Source: JADGRF01 sp035274465 (lineage in GTDB: Bacteria > Myxococcota_A > Polyangia > Polyangiales > JAFGIB01). From it: a DNA stretch of 64,000 nt. This document shows, one piece after another, positions 50,813 to 59,399 of this stretch. The notes under the pieces were generated by a model. That model ran no database searches. It saw nothing but the letters and a program-made list of their open reading frames with translations, and was not told the origin of the DNA. Each line of letters opens with the position of its first letter. The stretch's first letter is position 1. The stretch is taken from the NCBI GenBank assembly GCA_035274465.1, contig DATEOF010000142.1, positions 1 through 64,000 of the forward strand, written 5' to 3'. The position numbers and the translations under genes are program-made.

Positions 50813-51538
50813 GTGGGCAAGTTAGTGATCGCGTCGGTCGTCAAGAGCTTTCGCGGCCTACGTGCGGTGGACGGCGCGAGCTTCGAAGTCCCCGAGCACG
50901 GGATCGTGGCGCTGATCGGTCCGAACGGCGCCGGCAAGACCACGCTGTTCAACGTGATCGCCGGGGTGTTCGCGCCGGACAGCGGCGAGGTTCAGTGGGC
51001 CGGTCAACGAATTAGCGGATTGCGACCGGATCAAGTCTGCGCCATCGGCGTCGGTCGCACGTTTCAGATCGTGCGGCCGTTCATGGCGCTGACCGTAATC
51101 GAGAACGTGACAGTCGGCGCACTGCGCTGGGCGTCGAGCCTCGCCGACGCGCGGCGTGAAGCGGGAACGATCCTGGAGCTATTGGGGTTGGCGGCCAAGG
51201 CCGATGCCCAGGCTTCGACGCTGACCTTGCCCGAGCGCAAGCGCCTCGAGGTCGCGCGGGCACTGGCCACTCGGCCGAGACTTTTGTTGCTCGACGAAGT
51301 CATGGCGGGGTTGCGTCCCACCGAGACTGAGCAGATGGTGCGTGTCTTTCGTGAGCTGCACCAGGCACGCGGTCTGACCATTTTGCTGATCGAACACGTA
51401 ATGCGAGCAGTCATGGCCTTATCTCACGACGTAGTGGTGTTACACCAAGGCCGCGTGATTGCCCAAGGCAGCCCGGAACAGGTGGTTCGCGACCCCGCGG
51501 TGCTCGAGTGCTACCTCGGCCAGGAAAGCTGGTCGTGA
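50813..51538 (+). CDS. livG: LivG-type ABC ATPase
   Basis: 241 residues, GTG start. Walker A GPNGAGKTT, Walker B LLLLDEVMAGL and a D-loop/His switch LLIEHVM are present. The signature motif is LTLPERKRLEVARAL, replacing the usual LSxGQ but as found in several Liv subfamilies. Four bases after livM; the stop overlaps livF. Confidence 0.93.
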   Translation: MGKLVIASVVKSFRGLRAVDGASFEVPEHGIVALIGPNGAGKTTLFNVIAGVFAPDSGEVQWAGQRISGLRPDQVCAIGVGRTFQIVRPFMALTVIENVTVGALRWASSLADARREAGTILELLGLAAKADAQASTLTLPERKRLEVARALATRPRLLLLDEVMAGLRPTETEQMVRVFRELHQARGLTILLIEHVMRAVMALSHDVVVLHQGRVIAQGSPEQVVRDPAVLECYLGQESWS

Positions 51539-52242
51539 TGTTGCACGTCGAGGACTTGCACGTGAGCTATGGCGATGCGCCGGCGCTGAGCGGTGTATCA
51601 CTCGACGTCGCGGCCGGCGCGATCGTGGCGCTTGTCGGCACCAACGGGGCAGGCAAGACCTCGTTGATACGCGCGATCGCCGGGATCCACCCGGCGCGCG
51701 CCGGACGGATTGTCTTTCAGGGCCGAGACGTGGCCCACCTTCCGCCCCACGAGATCTGCAATCTCGGGATCGGTCAGGTCGCCGAAGGGCGCCAACTGTT
51801 TCCGTCAATGACCGTACAAGACAACTTGGAGCTTGGCGCGCTGCTGCCGCGCGCTCGCAGCAAAGCCAAGCAAACTTTGGAAGACGTCTTCGCGCTGTTT
51901 CCGAGGCTGCGCGATCGTCGAGCACAGCTGGCCGGTACGATGTCTGGCGGCGAGCAGCAGATGTTGGCGATCGGTCGCTGTTTGATGGGCCAGCCGGAGT
52001 TAATTATGTTCGATGAACCATCATTGGGGCTATCGCCCGCGATGGTTCAGGAAGTATTCCGCAGCGTCGTGGCGCTCAATCAGCGTGGAGTGACGATCCT
52101 GTTGGTGGAACAGAACGTCGCCCTGTCGCTCAAGGTCGCAAGCGATGCTTACGTCCTCGAGAACGGACAGATGGCGCTCTACGGGAAAGCCGAACGACTG
52201 CTCACGGATTCGCGCGTGCGTGAAGCCTATCTCGGGCTTTGA
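51538..52242 (+). CDS. livF: LivF-type ABC ATPase
   Basis: 234 residues, ATG at 51538 sharing one base with the livG stop (TGATG). Walker A GTNGAGKTS, signature TMSGGEQQMLAIGR, Walker B LIMFDEPSLGL, and VEQNV switch. Completes the transporter. A GTG 30 bp upstream is in frame but unneeded. Confidence 0.93.
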   Translation: MLHVEDLHVSYGDAPALSGVSLDVAAGAIVALVGTNGAGKTSLIRAIAGIHPARAGRIVFQGRDVAHLPPHEICNLGIGQVAEGRQLFPSMTVQDNLELGALLPRARSKAKQTLEDVFALFPRLRDRRAQLAGTMSGGEQQMLAIGRCLMGQPELIMFDEPSLGLSPAMVQEVFRSVVALNQRGVTILLVEQNVALSLKVASDAYVLENGQMALYGKAERLLTDSRVREAYLGL

Positions 52243-52359
52243 TGACAGAAGTGCCAGTTCACGATTGATTGTCGGCCAGAAGCTGGATACCGGAACGAAC
52301 TGGGATGGGACTCACCGATCTTGCTCGATCGCGCGAACTGCGCGCGTAGGAGAATGCAC

Positions 52360-53769
52360 ATGCATAGATACTTGAGTTGGATTCCAATTGAATTGCTTGT
52401 AGCCGTAACGTTAGGGACGACAGTAGGGCTTTGGCCCAACCAGAGTGCCGTGCTGGCCCAGCCCGCACCGGCCGAGGGTGAAGAGGAACTCGGTGAAGGT
52501 CCGCAAGAGCCGGCTGCGCCGGCAGCGGCCGCAGAGCCCGAGCCCGAACCGCCTCCCGCAGCTCCCCCGGCACCGCCGCCACCGCCGGCCGGACCGGCCG
52601 CTCCGGTGATGATCCCCGACGGTGAGCCGCCTCCCGGACCGATCGCGCCCGCGTTCCCGCCCGCGATTCCGAGCATCGACTACGGCGCCCGCATGCGCAT
52701 CGCCCTCAAGCTTCAGGATCCCATGAAGCAGGAGAGCATGAACGACCTCGGCATGCAGGTCGACTCCGATATCTACATGAGCGGTGCGATCCATCGCATG
52801 TTCAAGTGGTCGGCCGGTGTGACGATCTCATATTCAGGTGCGCCCGGTGCTTCCGCTCCGGCCACCGTCGCACCGTTGGACGTGATCGCGCGCTTCGAGC
52901 CGATCCCCGAGTTCAACATCTACATGGGCCGCATGATCGTCGTCGCCGACCGCTTCACGCCGAGCGGACCGTGGGGCATGGACGAGTTCTTCTACGTCGG
53001 CATGGTGGGTCCTTACGGGCTCAGCGCCGCCGCGTTGCAGAAGTCCGGCCCGACCGGCCGCGACCTGGGTGTCAACATCTGGGGCGCGCTGATGGGCGGA
53101 CACGTCAAGTATTACCTGGGCGCCTACCAGTTCCAGGATCCACGCTTCAACCCGCTGCTGAGCGGTCGTCTGCAGGTCAGCTTGCTGAACCCGGAGCCGG
53201 CGTTCTACCAGCGCACCACCTACTTCGGCACCAAGGACTTCGTGTCGATCGGTGTCGGCGGTCAGTACCAGAAGGCGTGTGAGCCCGGCTTCCAGTGCGG
53301 TTCGGTCGGCCCGGCTATGCCGCCGGCGATGATGGGTGGCATGCCCGGACCCAACTTCACCGACGACTTCACGTTCTTCACCGCGGACCTCGTGCTCGAC
53401 AAGAACATCGGTGACTCCGGCACGATCTCGCTCTACGGCGCCTACTCGATGTTCGGCGGCGACTACAACAAGTGGGAGAACTACTGGGTCGCATCGCTCG
53501 GCTACATGCTGCCGAAGCCGATCGGCATCGGTAAGATCCGCTTCAACGCGCGTTACCAGCGCGCCCAGGATCACATCCCCGAGGACGCGGATGCCTCGTC
53601 GATCCTCGACTTCCAGATCAGCTACAACATCATGCCGTGGTTCGCGCGCATTCAGCTCGGCTTCCGCCGCTCTGAGATGTACGCACCCGCAAACGCGGCG
53701 ACGATGGCGCCTGCGCAGCTGGTCGCCGGCAATCAGATCTATCTCGGCGTGACGCTCGCCGATCCCTGA
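52360..53769 (+). CDS. Predicted outer-membrane beta-barrel protein with Pro-rich N-terminus
   Basis: 469 residues, ATG 52360; AGGAGA lies six bases upstream, whereas the ATG at 52354 is too close to it. The signal peptide ends near SAVLAQ, followed by an Ala/Pro/Glu-rich linker (about 35-100). The rest has alternating strands rich in Gly and aromatic residues (YMGRMIVVADRF, WGALMGGHVKYYLGAYQF, ISLYGAYSMFGGDYNKW, FARIQLGFRRSEMY), a porin-like barrel. It follows the Liv operon by 117 bp and may be its outer-membrane channel, which is inference. Ends before a stable terminator. Confidence 0.82.
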   Translation: MHRYLSWIPIELLVAVTLGTTVGLWPNQSAVLAQPAPAEGEEELGEGPQEPAAPAAAAEPEPEPPPAAPPAPPPPPAGPAAPVMIPDGEPPPGPIAPAFPPAIPSIDYGARMRIALKLQDPMKQESMNDLGMQVDSDIYMSGAIHRMFKWSAGVTISYSGAPGASAPATVAPLDVIARFEPIPEFNIYMGRMIVVADRFTPSGPWGMDEFFYVGMVGPYGLSAAALQKSGPTGRDLGVNIWGALMGGHVKYYLGAYQFQDPRFNPLLSGRLQVSLLNPEPAFYQRTTYFGTKDFVSIGVGGQYQKACEPGFQCGSVGPAMPPAMMGGMPGPNFTDDFTFFTADLVLDKNIGDSGTISLYGAYSMFGGDYNKWENYWVASLGYMLPKPIGIGKIRFNARYQRAQDHIPEDADASSILDFQISYNIMPWFARIQLGFRRSEMYAPANAATMAPAQLVAGNQIYLGVTLADP

Positions 53770-53792
53770 CCTGATCGTCAACGTGTAGTGAC

Positions 53793-53828
53793 ACGCGGCC
53801 TCACCTGCTTCGGCAGGTCGAGGCCGCG
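53793..53828 (+). terminator. Terminator after the outer-membrane protein gene
   Basis: CGCGGCCTC then CCTGC, a TTCG loop, GCAGG and GAGGCCGCG form a long stem with one small internal mismatch, followed by TTTGCGTTT. This is the most terminator-like structure in the window, and closes the Liv/porin transcript. Confidence 0.8.
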
Positions 53829-53846
53829 TTTGCGTTTGGAGCCCAG

Positions 53847-54353
53847 TCAGCCGCGCACGGCGATGGCGCGGGCCTTCTTCAAGGTCTCGGCCAGCTCCTC
53901 AGCCATCAGCTGCGCGCCGGTCACGCGCTCGTGCTGCTCGCAGACCCAAGGGGCGCACTGATCGATCGCGTCGAATACCTTCACGCGGTAGTGCTTCGGC
54001 GCCAGGATGATCAGGCCCGTGACTGCGCTCCGCACGGCCATGCCCATCAAGCCGCTGCGCTCGATGATCACCCCTGCACACGCGACCGATGCGCCGTGGC
54101 GCCGCGTCAGATCTGCCAGCGCTTCGCGCGCGTCGGATGGCGGTGGTCCGGCATCTGCCGTGACCATGTGCACGATCGACGACTTGGAAGGATCTGCGCC
54201 CCGCGCCACCGCCGCCTTGTCCATGCGCTCGACGGCATCGAGCGTCGCGCTCTTCACCCAGACGATGATCTGGACGTTGCGCCACCACCCCATCCAGAAG
54301 GTGCCGGGCTTCGAGTCGACTTCTACCAGTTCCTCCGAGCTCGGTCGGGTCAC
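53847..54353 (-). CDS. Uncharacterised small protein
   Basis: 168 residues, GTG start. No signal peptide or TM helix. Segments are FWMGWWRNVQIIVWV, SSIVHMVTADAGPPPSDAREALADL, GVIIERSGLMGMAVRSAVTGLI. An alpha/beta pattern like the STAS/SpoIIAA-like proteins common in myxobacteria is plausible but unproven. Separated by 69 bp from the PEGA-domain gene upstream on the same strand. Confidence 0.7.
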   Translation of the reverse strand: MTRPSSEELVEVDSKPGTFWMGWWRNVQIIVWVKSATLDAVERMDKAAVARGADPSKSSIVHMVTADAGPPPSDAREALADLTRRHGASVACAGVIIERSGLMGMAVRSAVTGLIILAPKHYRVKVFDAIDQCAPWVCEQHERVTGAQLMAEELAETLKKARAIAVRG

Positions 54354-54422
54354 GCGTCCGGCATGTTGTCAGAGTCCGTGGTGCGGGAATACGGCGTGCC
54401 GGTGTGGCGATGGCTGACGGTG

Positions 54423-55382
54423 TCAGAGGTCGACAGGGTCGCCGAGGCTGCCCTGGATCGGTGCGCCCTTCTCGGGCCCGCGGAGCAAGAAGTAGCCACC
54501 CGTGACCAGGCCCGCGGCGACGATCGCCGAGCCTGCGGTGATCCAGAGCCACGCCGAGCTTCCGCCTTGCTCGCGCTCGAGCGAGACGTGCAGCGTGCGC
54601 GTCTGGCCCGCCAGCACGCTGATCTCCTGCTGGTACGGGCGCCTGTCCTCGGCCGTCACGCGCACCTGGTGCTCGCCCTGGGGCAGGTTGCCCGACCACT
54701 GGCCGTGGGCCACGTGGTGGCCATCGATGTGGATGCTCTGACCCGTCGCGGCGAAGACGTTGACCCGTCCATCCTTGGGCTCGGCCTGCATGTGCACGTT
54801 CAGCTCGACCTCGGAGCCGCCTGCGAATTCTTGCTGGATGCGTTGGTCCTTCCAGCCTGCCTTGCGCAGCAGCAGCTCACGGCGGCCGAGGTCGACGAGC
54901 AGCGGCCCTGGCAAGGGCGAAGTACCGGCGGCCACGCCGTCGATCGAGATCGCCACGTCGGGTTGATCGACCGTGAGGTGAACGGTGCTGATCAGCAAGC
55001 GCACCGTTCGGATCACGTCGTCCACGTCGCGGCGTTGCTCCGGCGGCATGTCCGGCGCCGCGGCGATGTAGCGCTCGAGCAGGCGCAGCACGTTGGCGTA
55101 GTGTCGCAGGTTCTTCTCGCTGGCCGCGACGTTCCAGAGCAGGCGCGGATCCCTGGATAGATCGTACGCGCGCTGGAACTTGACCGAGGCGCCGGCCCAG
55201 TCTTGGTCGTCGAACAGCAACCGACCCGCGTTGTAGTCCGAGGCGGCCTGACCGGTGAGCGACTCCGCGAGGGAGCCGCCGCGCAGCGCCGGCGACCGAT
55301 CGTCGGACTGTGCAGCTGTCGGCTGCGCGAGGCACAGCGAGAGTGCGCTCGCGACGATCAGACATGAGGCGGCCTTGATCAT
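54423..55382 (-). CDS. PEGA-domain envelope protein with C-terminal TM helix
   Basis: 319 residues from ATG 55382. Signal peptide (CLIVASALSLCLAQPTAAQ), a TPR-like helical region (YNAGRLLFDDQDWAGASVKFQRAYDLS), a PEGA-type beta domain (about 140-260: ISIDGVAAGTSPLPGPLLVDLG) and a TM helix near the C-terminus. PEGA modules mediate surface or protein interactions. Its start overlaps the stop of the upstream lipoprotein gene by ATGA. Sensor/adaptor role inferred. Confidence 0.85.
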   Translation of the reverse strand: MIKAASCLIVASALSLCLAQPTAAQSDDRSPALRGGSLAESLTGQAASDYNAGRLLFDDQDWAGASVKFQRAYDLSRDPRLLWNVAASEKNLRHYANVLRLLERYIAAAPDMPPEQRRDVDDVIRTVRLLISTVHLTVDQPDVAISIDGVAAGTSPLPGPLLVDLGRRELLLRKAGWKDQRIQQEFAGGSEVELNVHMQAEPKDGRVNVFAATGQSIHIDGHHVAHGQWSGNLPQGEHQVRVTAEDRRPYQQEISVLAGQTRTLHVSLEREQGGSSAWLWITAGSAIVAAGLVTGGYFLLRGPEKGAPIQGSLGDPVDL

Positions 55383-56287
55383 GATCCGCTCCCGACCTCC
55401 GACCAGGGCCCGCATGCCGGGACCCGCTCGGTCTTGGGCTTACACGCATCGCTCACCACCACCGCCCGAACGCTACCGTCGCCGAGCCTCTCGCACGCGG
55501 CGGGCGGCAGCTTCACGCGCGCGCCGGCGAGCGACCAGCCTTCGGGATGGTTCGCGTTTAGCGTGACGTAGCAATTGGTTCCGTCCGAGTCGCAGATGCC
55601 GCCAAGGGCGACTTGCAGCGCGACGTTCCAGCGATCCGCCGCGGGGCGTTCGATCGTGCAGTCCACGTCGGGCGTGGCCGGGCTCGCGTGCTCCATGCAG
55701 CCGAGCGTGTCGAAGCAGTTGCCGGCCTCGGGCGTCTCGCCGCCCCCGTACAGGTCCTCGGGCCGATAGTCGGGCAGATCCTCGCCGTCGACTTCACTCG
55801 GCTCGCAGCTGCCCGCGCGACAGGTGTTGCCGCTGCCGCAGGTCGACTGGGCACGATCGTCCTTCAGCGGCGAGTTGTCGCCGTCGTTCACGGGTTCGGC
55901 CTGGCCCCGACACAGCCACTGCAGCGGCATGCGCAGAGTCGCGATGCGATCGCGCGGCACCGTGGTGATGGCCTCGCGGAAGGTTTGCCATTCGGCCTGC
56001 TTGCTGCCCGACACGCGCACCGTGGCCAGGCCGTCTCCGATCTTGTCCGAGACGAACGTCAGCGTGGCCGGCAGCGTGGCTTGGTTCGGGCCGATGTCGA
56101 AGTGGTCGGAAAAGGCCACGTTCCCGTGGACCAGGACTTCGATCTGGAGCGCGTCGATCTGATCTGGGATCGCCATGTCGGTATCGATGGCGAGGATCAG
56201 TTGTCCCGGATACTCGACCTCGCGCTCGCACGCCGCGGCGAGCACGAGCGCGGCGCAGTACGCGACGCGAAGCCAATTTCGAGCCAT
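55379..56287 (-). CDS. Lipoprotein with Cys-rich region
   Basis: 302 residues from ATG 56287; the upstream in-frame extension to 56683 runs antisense-like and is not coding. Lipobox VLAAAC. Domain of ~130 residues with VEYPGQLILAIDTDMAIPDQ, then Cys-rich segments (STCGSGNTCRAGSCEPSE, CFDTLGCMEH) and a C-terminal ~90-residue domain. Unknown function; likely at the cell surface. First gene of the pair with the PEGA protein, downstream of an 18-bp operator-like palindrome. Confidence 0.82.
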   Translation of the reverse strand: MARNWLRVAYCAALVLAAACEREVEYPGQLILAIDTDMAIPDQIDALQIEVLVHGNVAFSDHFDIGPNQATLPATLTFVSDKIGDGLATVRVSGSKQAEWQTFREAITTVPRDRIATLRMPLQWLCRGQAEPVNDGDNSPLKDDRAQSTCGSGNTCRAGSCEPSEVDGEDLPDYRPEDLYGGGETPEAGNCFDTLGCMEHASPATPDVDCTIERPAADRWNVALQVALGGICDSDGTNCYVTLNANHPEGWSLAGARVKLPPAACERLGDGSVRAVVVSDACKPKTERVPACGPWSEVGSGS

Positions 56288-56331
56288 TCTCCTCGCTATA
56301 CCGCAAATCACTCGGCGATCCATCGCCATGG

Positions 56332-56349
56332 CTGTGAAACGTTTCACAG
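56332..56349. promoter_or_regulatory. 18-bp perfect palindrome, LacI/GalR-type operator candidate
   Basis: CTGTGAAACGTTTCACAG is perfectly self-complementary, with the central CG and GTGAAA half-sites typical of LacI/GalR-family operators. It lies 45 bp before the lipoprotein start on the minus strand and overlaps the stop codon of the preceding gene. It may repress the lipoprotein-PEGA transcript. No LacI-type regulator is encoded in the window. Confidence 0.65.
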
Positions 56350-57738
56350 GCGCGGCGCTGCGCGCGCGGTCTGACGCGAGCGGCGTTGCGCGCCCCACAG
56401 GATCCCGGCAGCCAAGGCGGGCATCGCGCAGGCGATCACCACCAGCGCGATCTCGAGCAGCCCGCGCGCCTGTCGCACGTTCCAGAGCAACGCCTGGAGC
56501 AAGGTCAGGCAAGCATCCGCGGTGACGGCGAGCGCGAGTACGCTGAGCAGCGCCAGGCGCGGGCGCTGCAGCCAGCGGGAGAAGCCGAGCAGCAGCGCGA
56601 GGTCGAACGCGACCCAACCCCACTTCACGTACGCGTTGCCGAACCAGTGCTCCGCGGGCGCGAGGGCGAGCAGCACGGTCCAAGGGGCGAGCAGCGCCGC
56701 GAGCGTCGCGACCACCACCATCGGGCCGCGCAGCAGCGACTGTAGGCCGAAACGCAAGAGGCCTTGAGGAGCGAAGGCGCGTAGCGCGTCTAACAGCGAC
56801 CGTATCGCGCCCTGACTATCAGGGTACGACAGGTAGATGTTAGTCCAGCTGGCAGGTCGGAGCTTGGCCTTGTACACGCGCAACCCATCGAAGTCGTACA
56901 GCGGCGAGCTCAGCTTGCGCACCCACTTCAACACGCCGCCGACATCTCCGGCCAGCGGCGCCAGTCCGAGCGTCAGCCACTCGCAGCCGTGAGCGGCAGC
57001 CCAGGTCATCACCGCATCCACCAGCAACTCGCTGGTGCCGTTGGGTGCGCTCGGATCGCGCACCAGATCCTCCAGGAACCAGCCGCCGCGCGCCGGCACC
57101 GGCACCACGCCGGCGAAGCCGAGGAGCCGGCCCTCGCGCTCGGCGACGAAGCACTGGCGCTGCTCGGCCTGATGGAACGGCTCGAGTCGCACCAGAAAGC
57201 TCATCGCGGCCATGTCGCGCGTTGCGAGCCAGCGCTCTCCGACCAGACGCAACGCGCGGCGCACCGGCTCGGTCTCGCGCTCGCTCGGCGCCAGCGCGCG
57301 CACGCTCACACCTTTGTTTTGTGCGCGGCGCAGCTGCTGGCGCAGGCTCGGGTGGCGCGAGAGCGAGCCGGCCCAGTCGCGGGGATCCCAGCTCGGCTGC
57401 TGCCCGATCACGAACGCCGACCAGCCCGTGGCGCTGGCGTCGCGAAAGCGTTCCTCGGTGGCGAAGAAGCAGCAACGCCGGCCTGCCGCATGCGCGGCGC
57501 GGCGAAATGCCTCGGCGGCCTCGGGCAAGCTCTCGGCTGCTGCCAGTGGGGCCCCGGCGGCGACCCATGCGCTGCCCGTGTCGACGTACGCCACACACGC
57601 GTCGTCGGTGTCGAAGAAGTAGTCGTAGCCCGTCTCGAGCGTTTGGAACGCGGTGGCATTCCAGCCGAAGCGCTGGATCAGCTGCAGCACCCGTTCGCGC
57701 TGATCGGTCTCTCCCACTCTCACCCCGTACACGTACAC
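56344..57738 (-). CDS. LPG_synthase_C (DUF2156)-domain protein with C-terminal membrane helices
   Basis: About 464 residues, GTG at 57738 chosen because the frame further upstream overlaps the divergent sirtuin start. Residues 1-300 resemble the catalytic half of MprF (phosphatidylglycerol lysyltransferase, GNAT-like): TLETGYDYFFDTDDACVAYVD, RRAQNKGVSVRALAPSE, MSFLVRLEPF, and a GLAPLAGD-type loop. The C-terminal ~130 residues hold about four TM helices. MprF normally has the helices before this domain; here they follow. It may aminoacylate lipids or act on other acceptors. Start and substrate uncertain. Confidence 0.8.
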   Translation of the reverse strand: MYVYGVRVGETDQRERVLQLIQRFGWNATAFQTLETGYDYFFDTDDACVAYVDTGSAWVAAGAPLAAAESLPEAAEAFRRAAHAAGRRCCFFATEERFRDASATGWSAFVIGQQPSWDPRDWAGSLSRHPSLRQQLRRAQNKGVSVRALAPSERETEPVRRALRLVGERWLATRDMAAMSFLVRLEPFHQAEQRQCFVAEREGRLLGFAGVVPVPARGGWFLEDLVRDPSAPNGTSELLVDAVMTWAAAHGCEWLTLGLAPLAGDVGGVLKWVRKLSSPLYDFDGLRVYKAKLRPASWTNIYLSYPDSQGAIRSLLDALRAFAPQGLLRFGLQSLLRGPMVVVATLAALLAPWTVLLALAPAEHWFGNAYVKWGWVAFDLALLLGFSRWLQRPRLALLSVLALAVTADACLTLLQALLWNVRQARGLLEIALVVIACAMPALAAGILWGAQRRSRQTARAAPRL

Positions 57739-57788
57739 GATCTCGGGCCCGACGCGTACCGGGACATTTGTTATGCTTCTGGCGTCGC

Positions 57789-58631
57789 ATGTACCTCGAC
57801 GCACCCAAGCCCGAAGACCTCCAGGCGCTCGCCGACTTCCTCGAGCTCGGATCCGTCGCGGTGCTCACGGGCGCCGGCTTGAGCACCGAGTCGGGCATCC
57901 CAGACTACCGCGGGCCCGAGGCCTACAAGCGGCCACGCCGTCCGGTCCAATACCAAGAGTTCCTGAAGAACGCCGCCGCACGCCGGCGCTACTGGGCACG
58001 CAGCATGCTGGGTTGGCCGCGTTTCGCGCGGGCGAGGCCGAATGCGGGACATTTTGCGCTGCGCGACCTGGAGCAGCGCGGCCTGATCTCGGGCATCGTC
58101 ACGCAGAACGTCGACAGCCTGCACGCCGCGGCTGGCAGCGAGACCGCAGTGGAGCTGCACGGCGCGCTGCGCGACACGATCTGTCTGGATTGCGGCCGCC
58201 TGATGCCGCGAGACGAGCTACAGGCCGAGCTGGAGCGGCTGAACGACTACCTGATTCACGCTGACGTCGCGCTCGCGCCGGACGGCGACGCAGATCTCGA
58301 CGACGAGCGACTGGCAGCGTTTCGCGTGGTGGACTGCGAGTGTGGAGGACGGCTGAAGCCGCACGTCGTGTTCTTCGGCGAGAACGTGCCAAAGCCGCGT
58401 GTGGAGCGCGCGCTGGGTCTCGTGGCGGAGGCACGAGCGTTGTTGGTGGTGGGTTCTTCGCTGACGGTATGGTCAGGCTATCGCTTCGTGCGCGCCGCGG
58501 CCGAACGCGGGCAAGCGGTGGCGATCGTGGGTTTGGGGCCGACGCGAGGGGACGCGGATGCAAGTCTGCGAGTTGCAGGCGGGGCCGGCGTGACGCTGAC
58601 TGGCCTGTGCGAGCGGCTGTGCGCGGCGTAG
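57789..58631 (+). CDS. Sir2-family NAD-dependent protein deacylase (sirtuin)
   Basis: 280 residues from ATG 57789; the long upstream open frame is antisense to the LPG-like gene. Motifs: GAGLSTESGIPDYR, TQNVDSLH, ELHG with the catalytic His, two Zn Cys pairs (CLDCGR and CECGG, with a long insert between), and VVFFGENVP, VVGSSLTVWSG. It removes acetyl or other acyl groups from lysines using NAD+. Class II-like (SIRT4-type) by pattern, unverified. Divergent from the aminoacyl-transferase-like gene. Confidence 0.93.
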   Translation: MYLDAPKPEDLQALADFLELGSVAVLTGAGLSTESGIPDYRGPEAYKRPRRPVQYQEFLKNAAARRRYWARSMLGWPRFARARPNAGHFALRDLEQRGLISGIVTQNVDSLHAAAGSETAVELHGALRDTICLDCGRLMPRDELQAELERLNDYLIHADVALAPDGDADLDDERLAAFRVVDCECGGRLKPHVVFFGENVPKPRVERALGLVAEARALLVVGSSLTVWSGYRFVRAAAERGQAVAIVGLGPTRGDADASLRVAGGAGVTLTGLCERLCAA

Positions 58632-58740
58632 CTCTCTGACCTGTGCGCAGGGGTTGCGCGCGGTGCTTGGCAGGCGATGCGCCGTCTGTCGAACTCTAGT
58701 CGGCTTGGACGGAGAGCTAACACGGCTCGAAGTCGGCGCG

Positions 58741-59399
58741 TTTCGTTCCGGGACGAAAATCGATGCCAGCTTCTGCGGCGCGCAGAGGACTCGGATTTAC
58801 AGTCTCTCGCGGCGAGATCTGTTGGTGCGGTGATCGGGAATCCAACCTCGGGGCCGAACTGCCGGCGCGGCAATCCTCGCATCCAACCTCGCGGCCGAAC
58901 CTTCGGCGCCGTATGGCTGGCTAGGGGGGCGATTGGCGCAGTGCTGCTCGCTTGGGTCGCGGCGCCCGGGAGCGTCGAGAAGTGCGGCGATGCCGTAGCG
59001 CCGATTGCGTCAGCGCAGTGCGAAAGGCCTCGGGCGGGGGTCTGGGGTTTTGCTCGCACGACAGCCCGGTAGGCTTTTATTGGGGCTACCCGCCCCAAAC
59101 CCCGGGGTTCGTGTTCTGTCGAACTCATGCTCATCAGTCAGAATCGCTCGCCGCGGATGGAAGAGGAACCGATGTCGATGCGTTGGTTCCGGGACGCAAC
59201 GCCGATGCTAGTTTCTGCAGCGCGGGTGACCGCTCGGCCTTACCGATCTTCTCGCGGCGAGATCCGTTGGTGCAGTGATGCGTGGATACAGCCTCGTGGC
59301 CGAACTGTTGGCGCGGTGGTGCGCGCGCGCATCCAACCTCGCGACTGAACTATCGGCCTCGCTTGGGTCGCGGCGCCAGGGAGCGTCGAGAAGCGCGGT
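58741..59399. repeat. Degenerate direct repeats (two copies, ~410-445 bp apart)
   Basis: Copy A (58741-58988) and copy B (59182-59398) share GTTCCGGGACG, CTTCTGC, CTCGCGGCGAGAT, GTTGGTGC, two CAACCTCG-like elements, CGCTTGGGTCGCGGCG and GGAGCGTCGAGAAG, in the same order. A third partial copy begins at 59550. Spacing is 441 to 411 bp owing to indels. Divergence by eye is considerable, so the repeats are old. Confidence 0.75.
59044..59103. repeat. GGGGTTT/AAACCCC hairpin in the repeat tract
   Basis: GGGGTTT (59044-59050) and AAACCCC (59097-59103) enclose a segment with alternative smaller pairings (AGCCC/GGGCT and GGTAG/CTACC). It is the strongest fold in the 1.2-kb tract. It may be an old terminator between the two repeat copies. 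I found no attC or IS-end hallmark. Confidence 0.4.

Noticed and set aside
57045..57788. Long N-terminal extension of the sirtuin frame
   Set aside because: Antisense to the LPG-like gene, very Arg/Pro-rich; sirtuin homology begins at the ATG at 57789.
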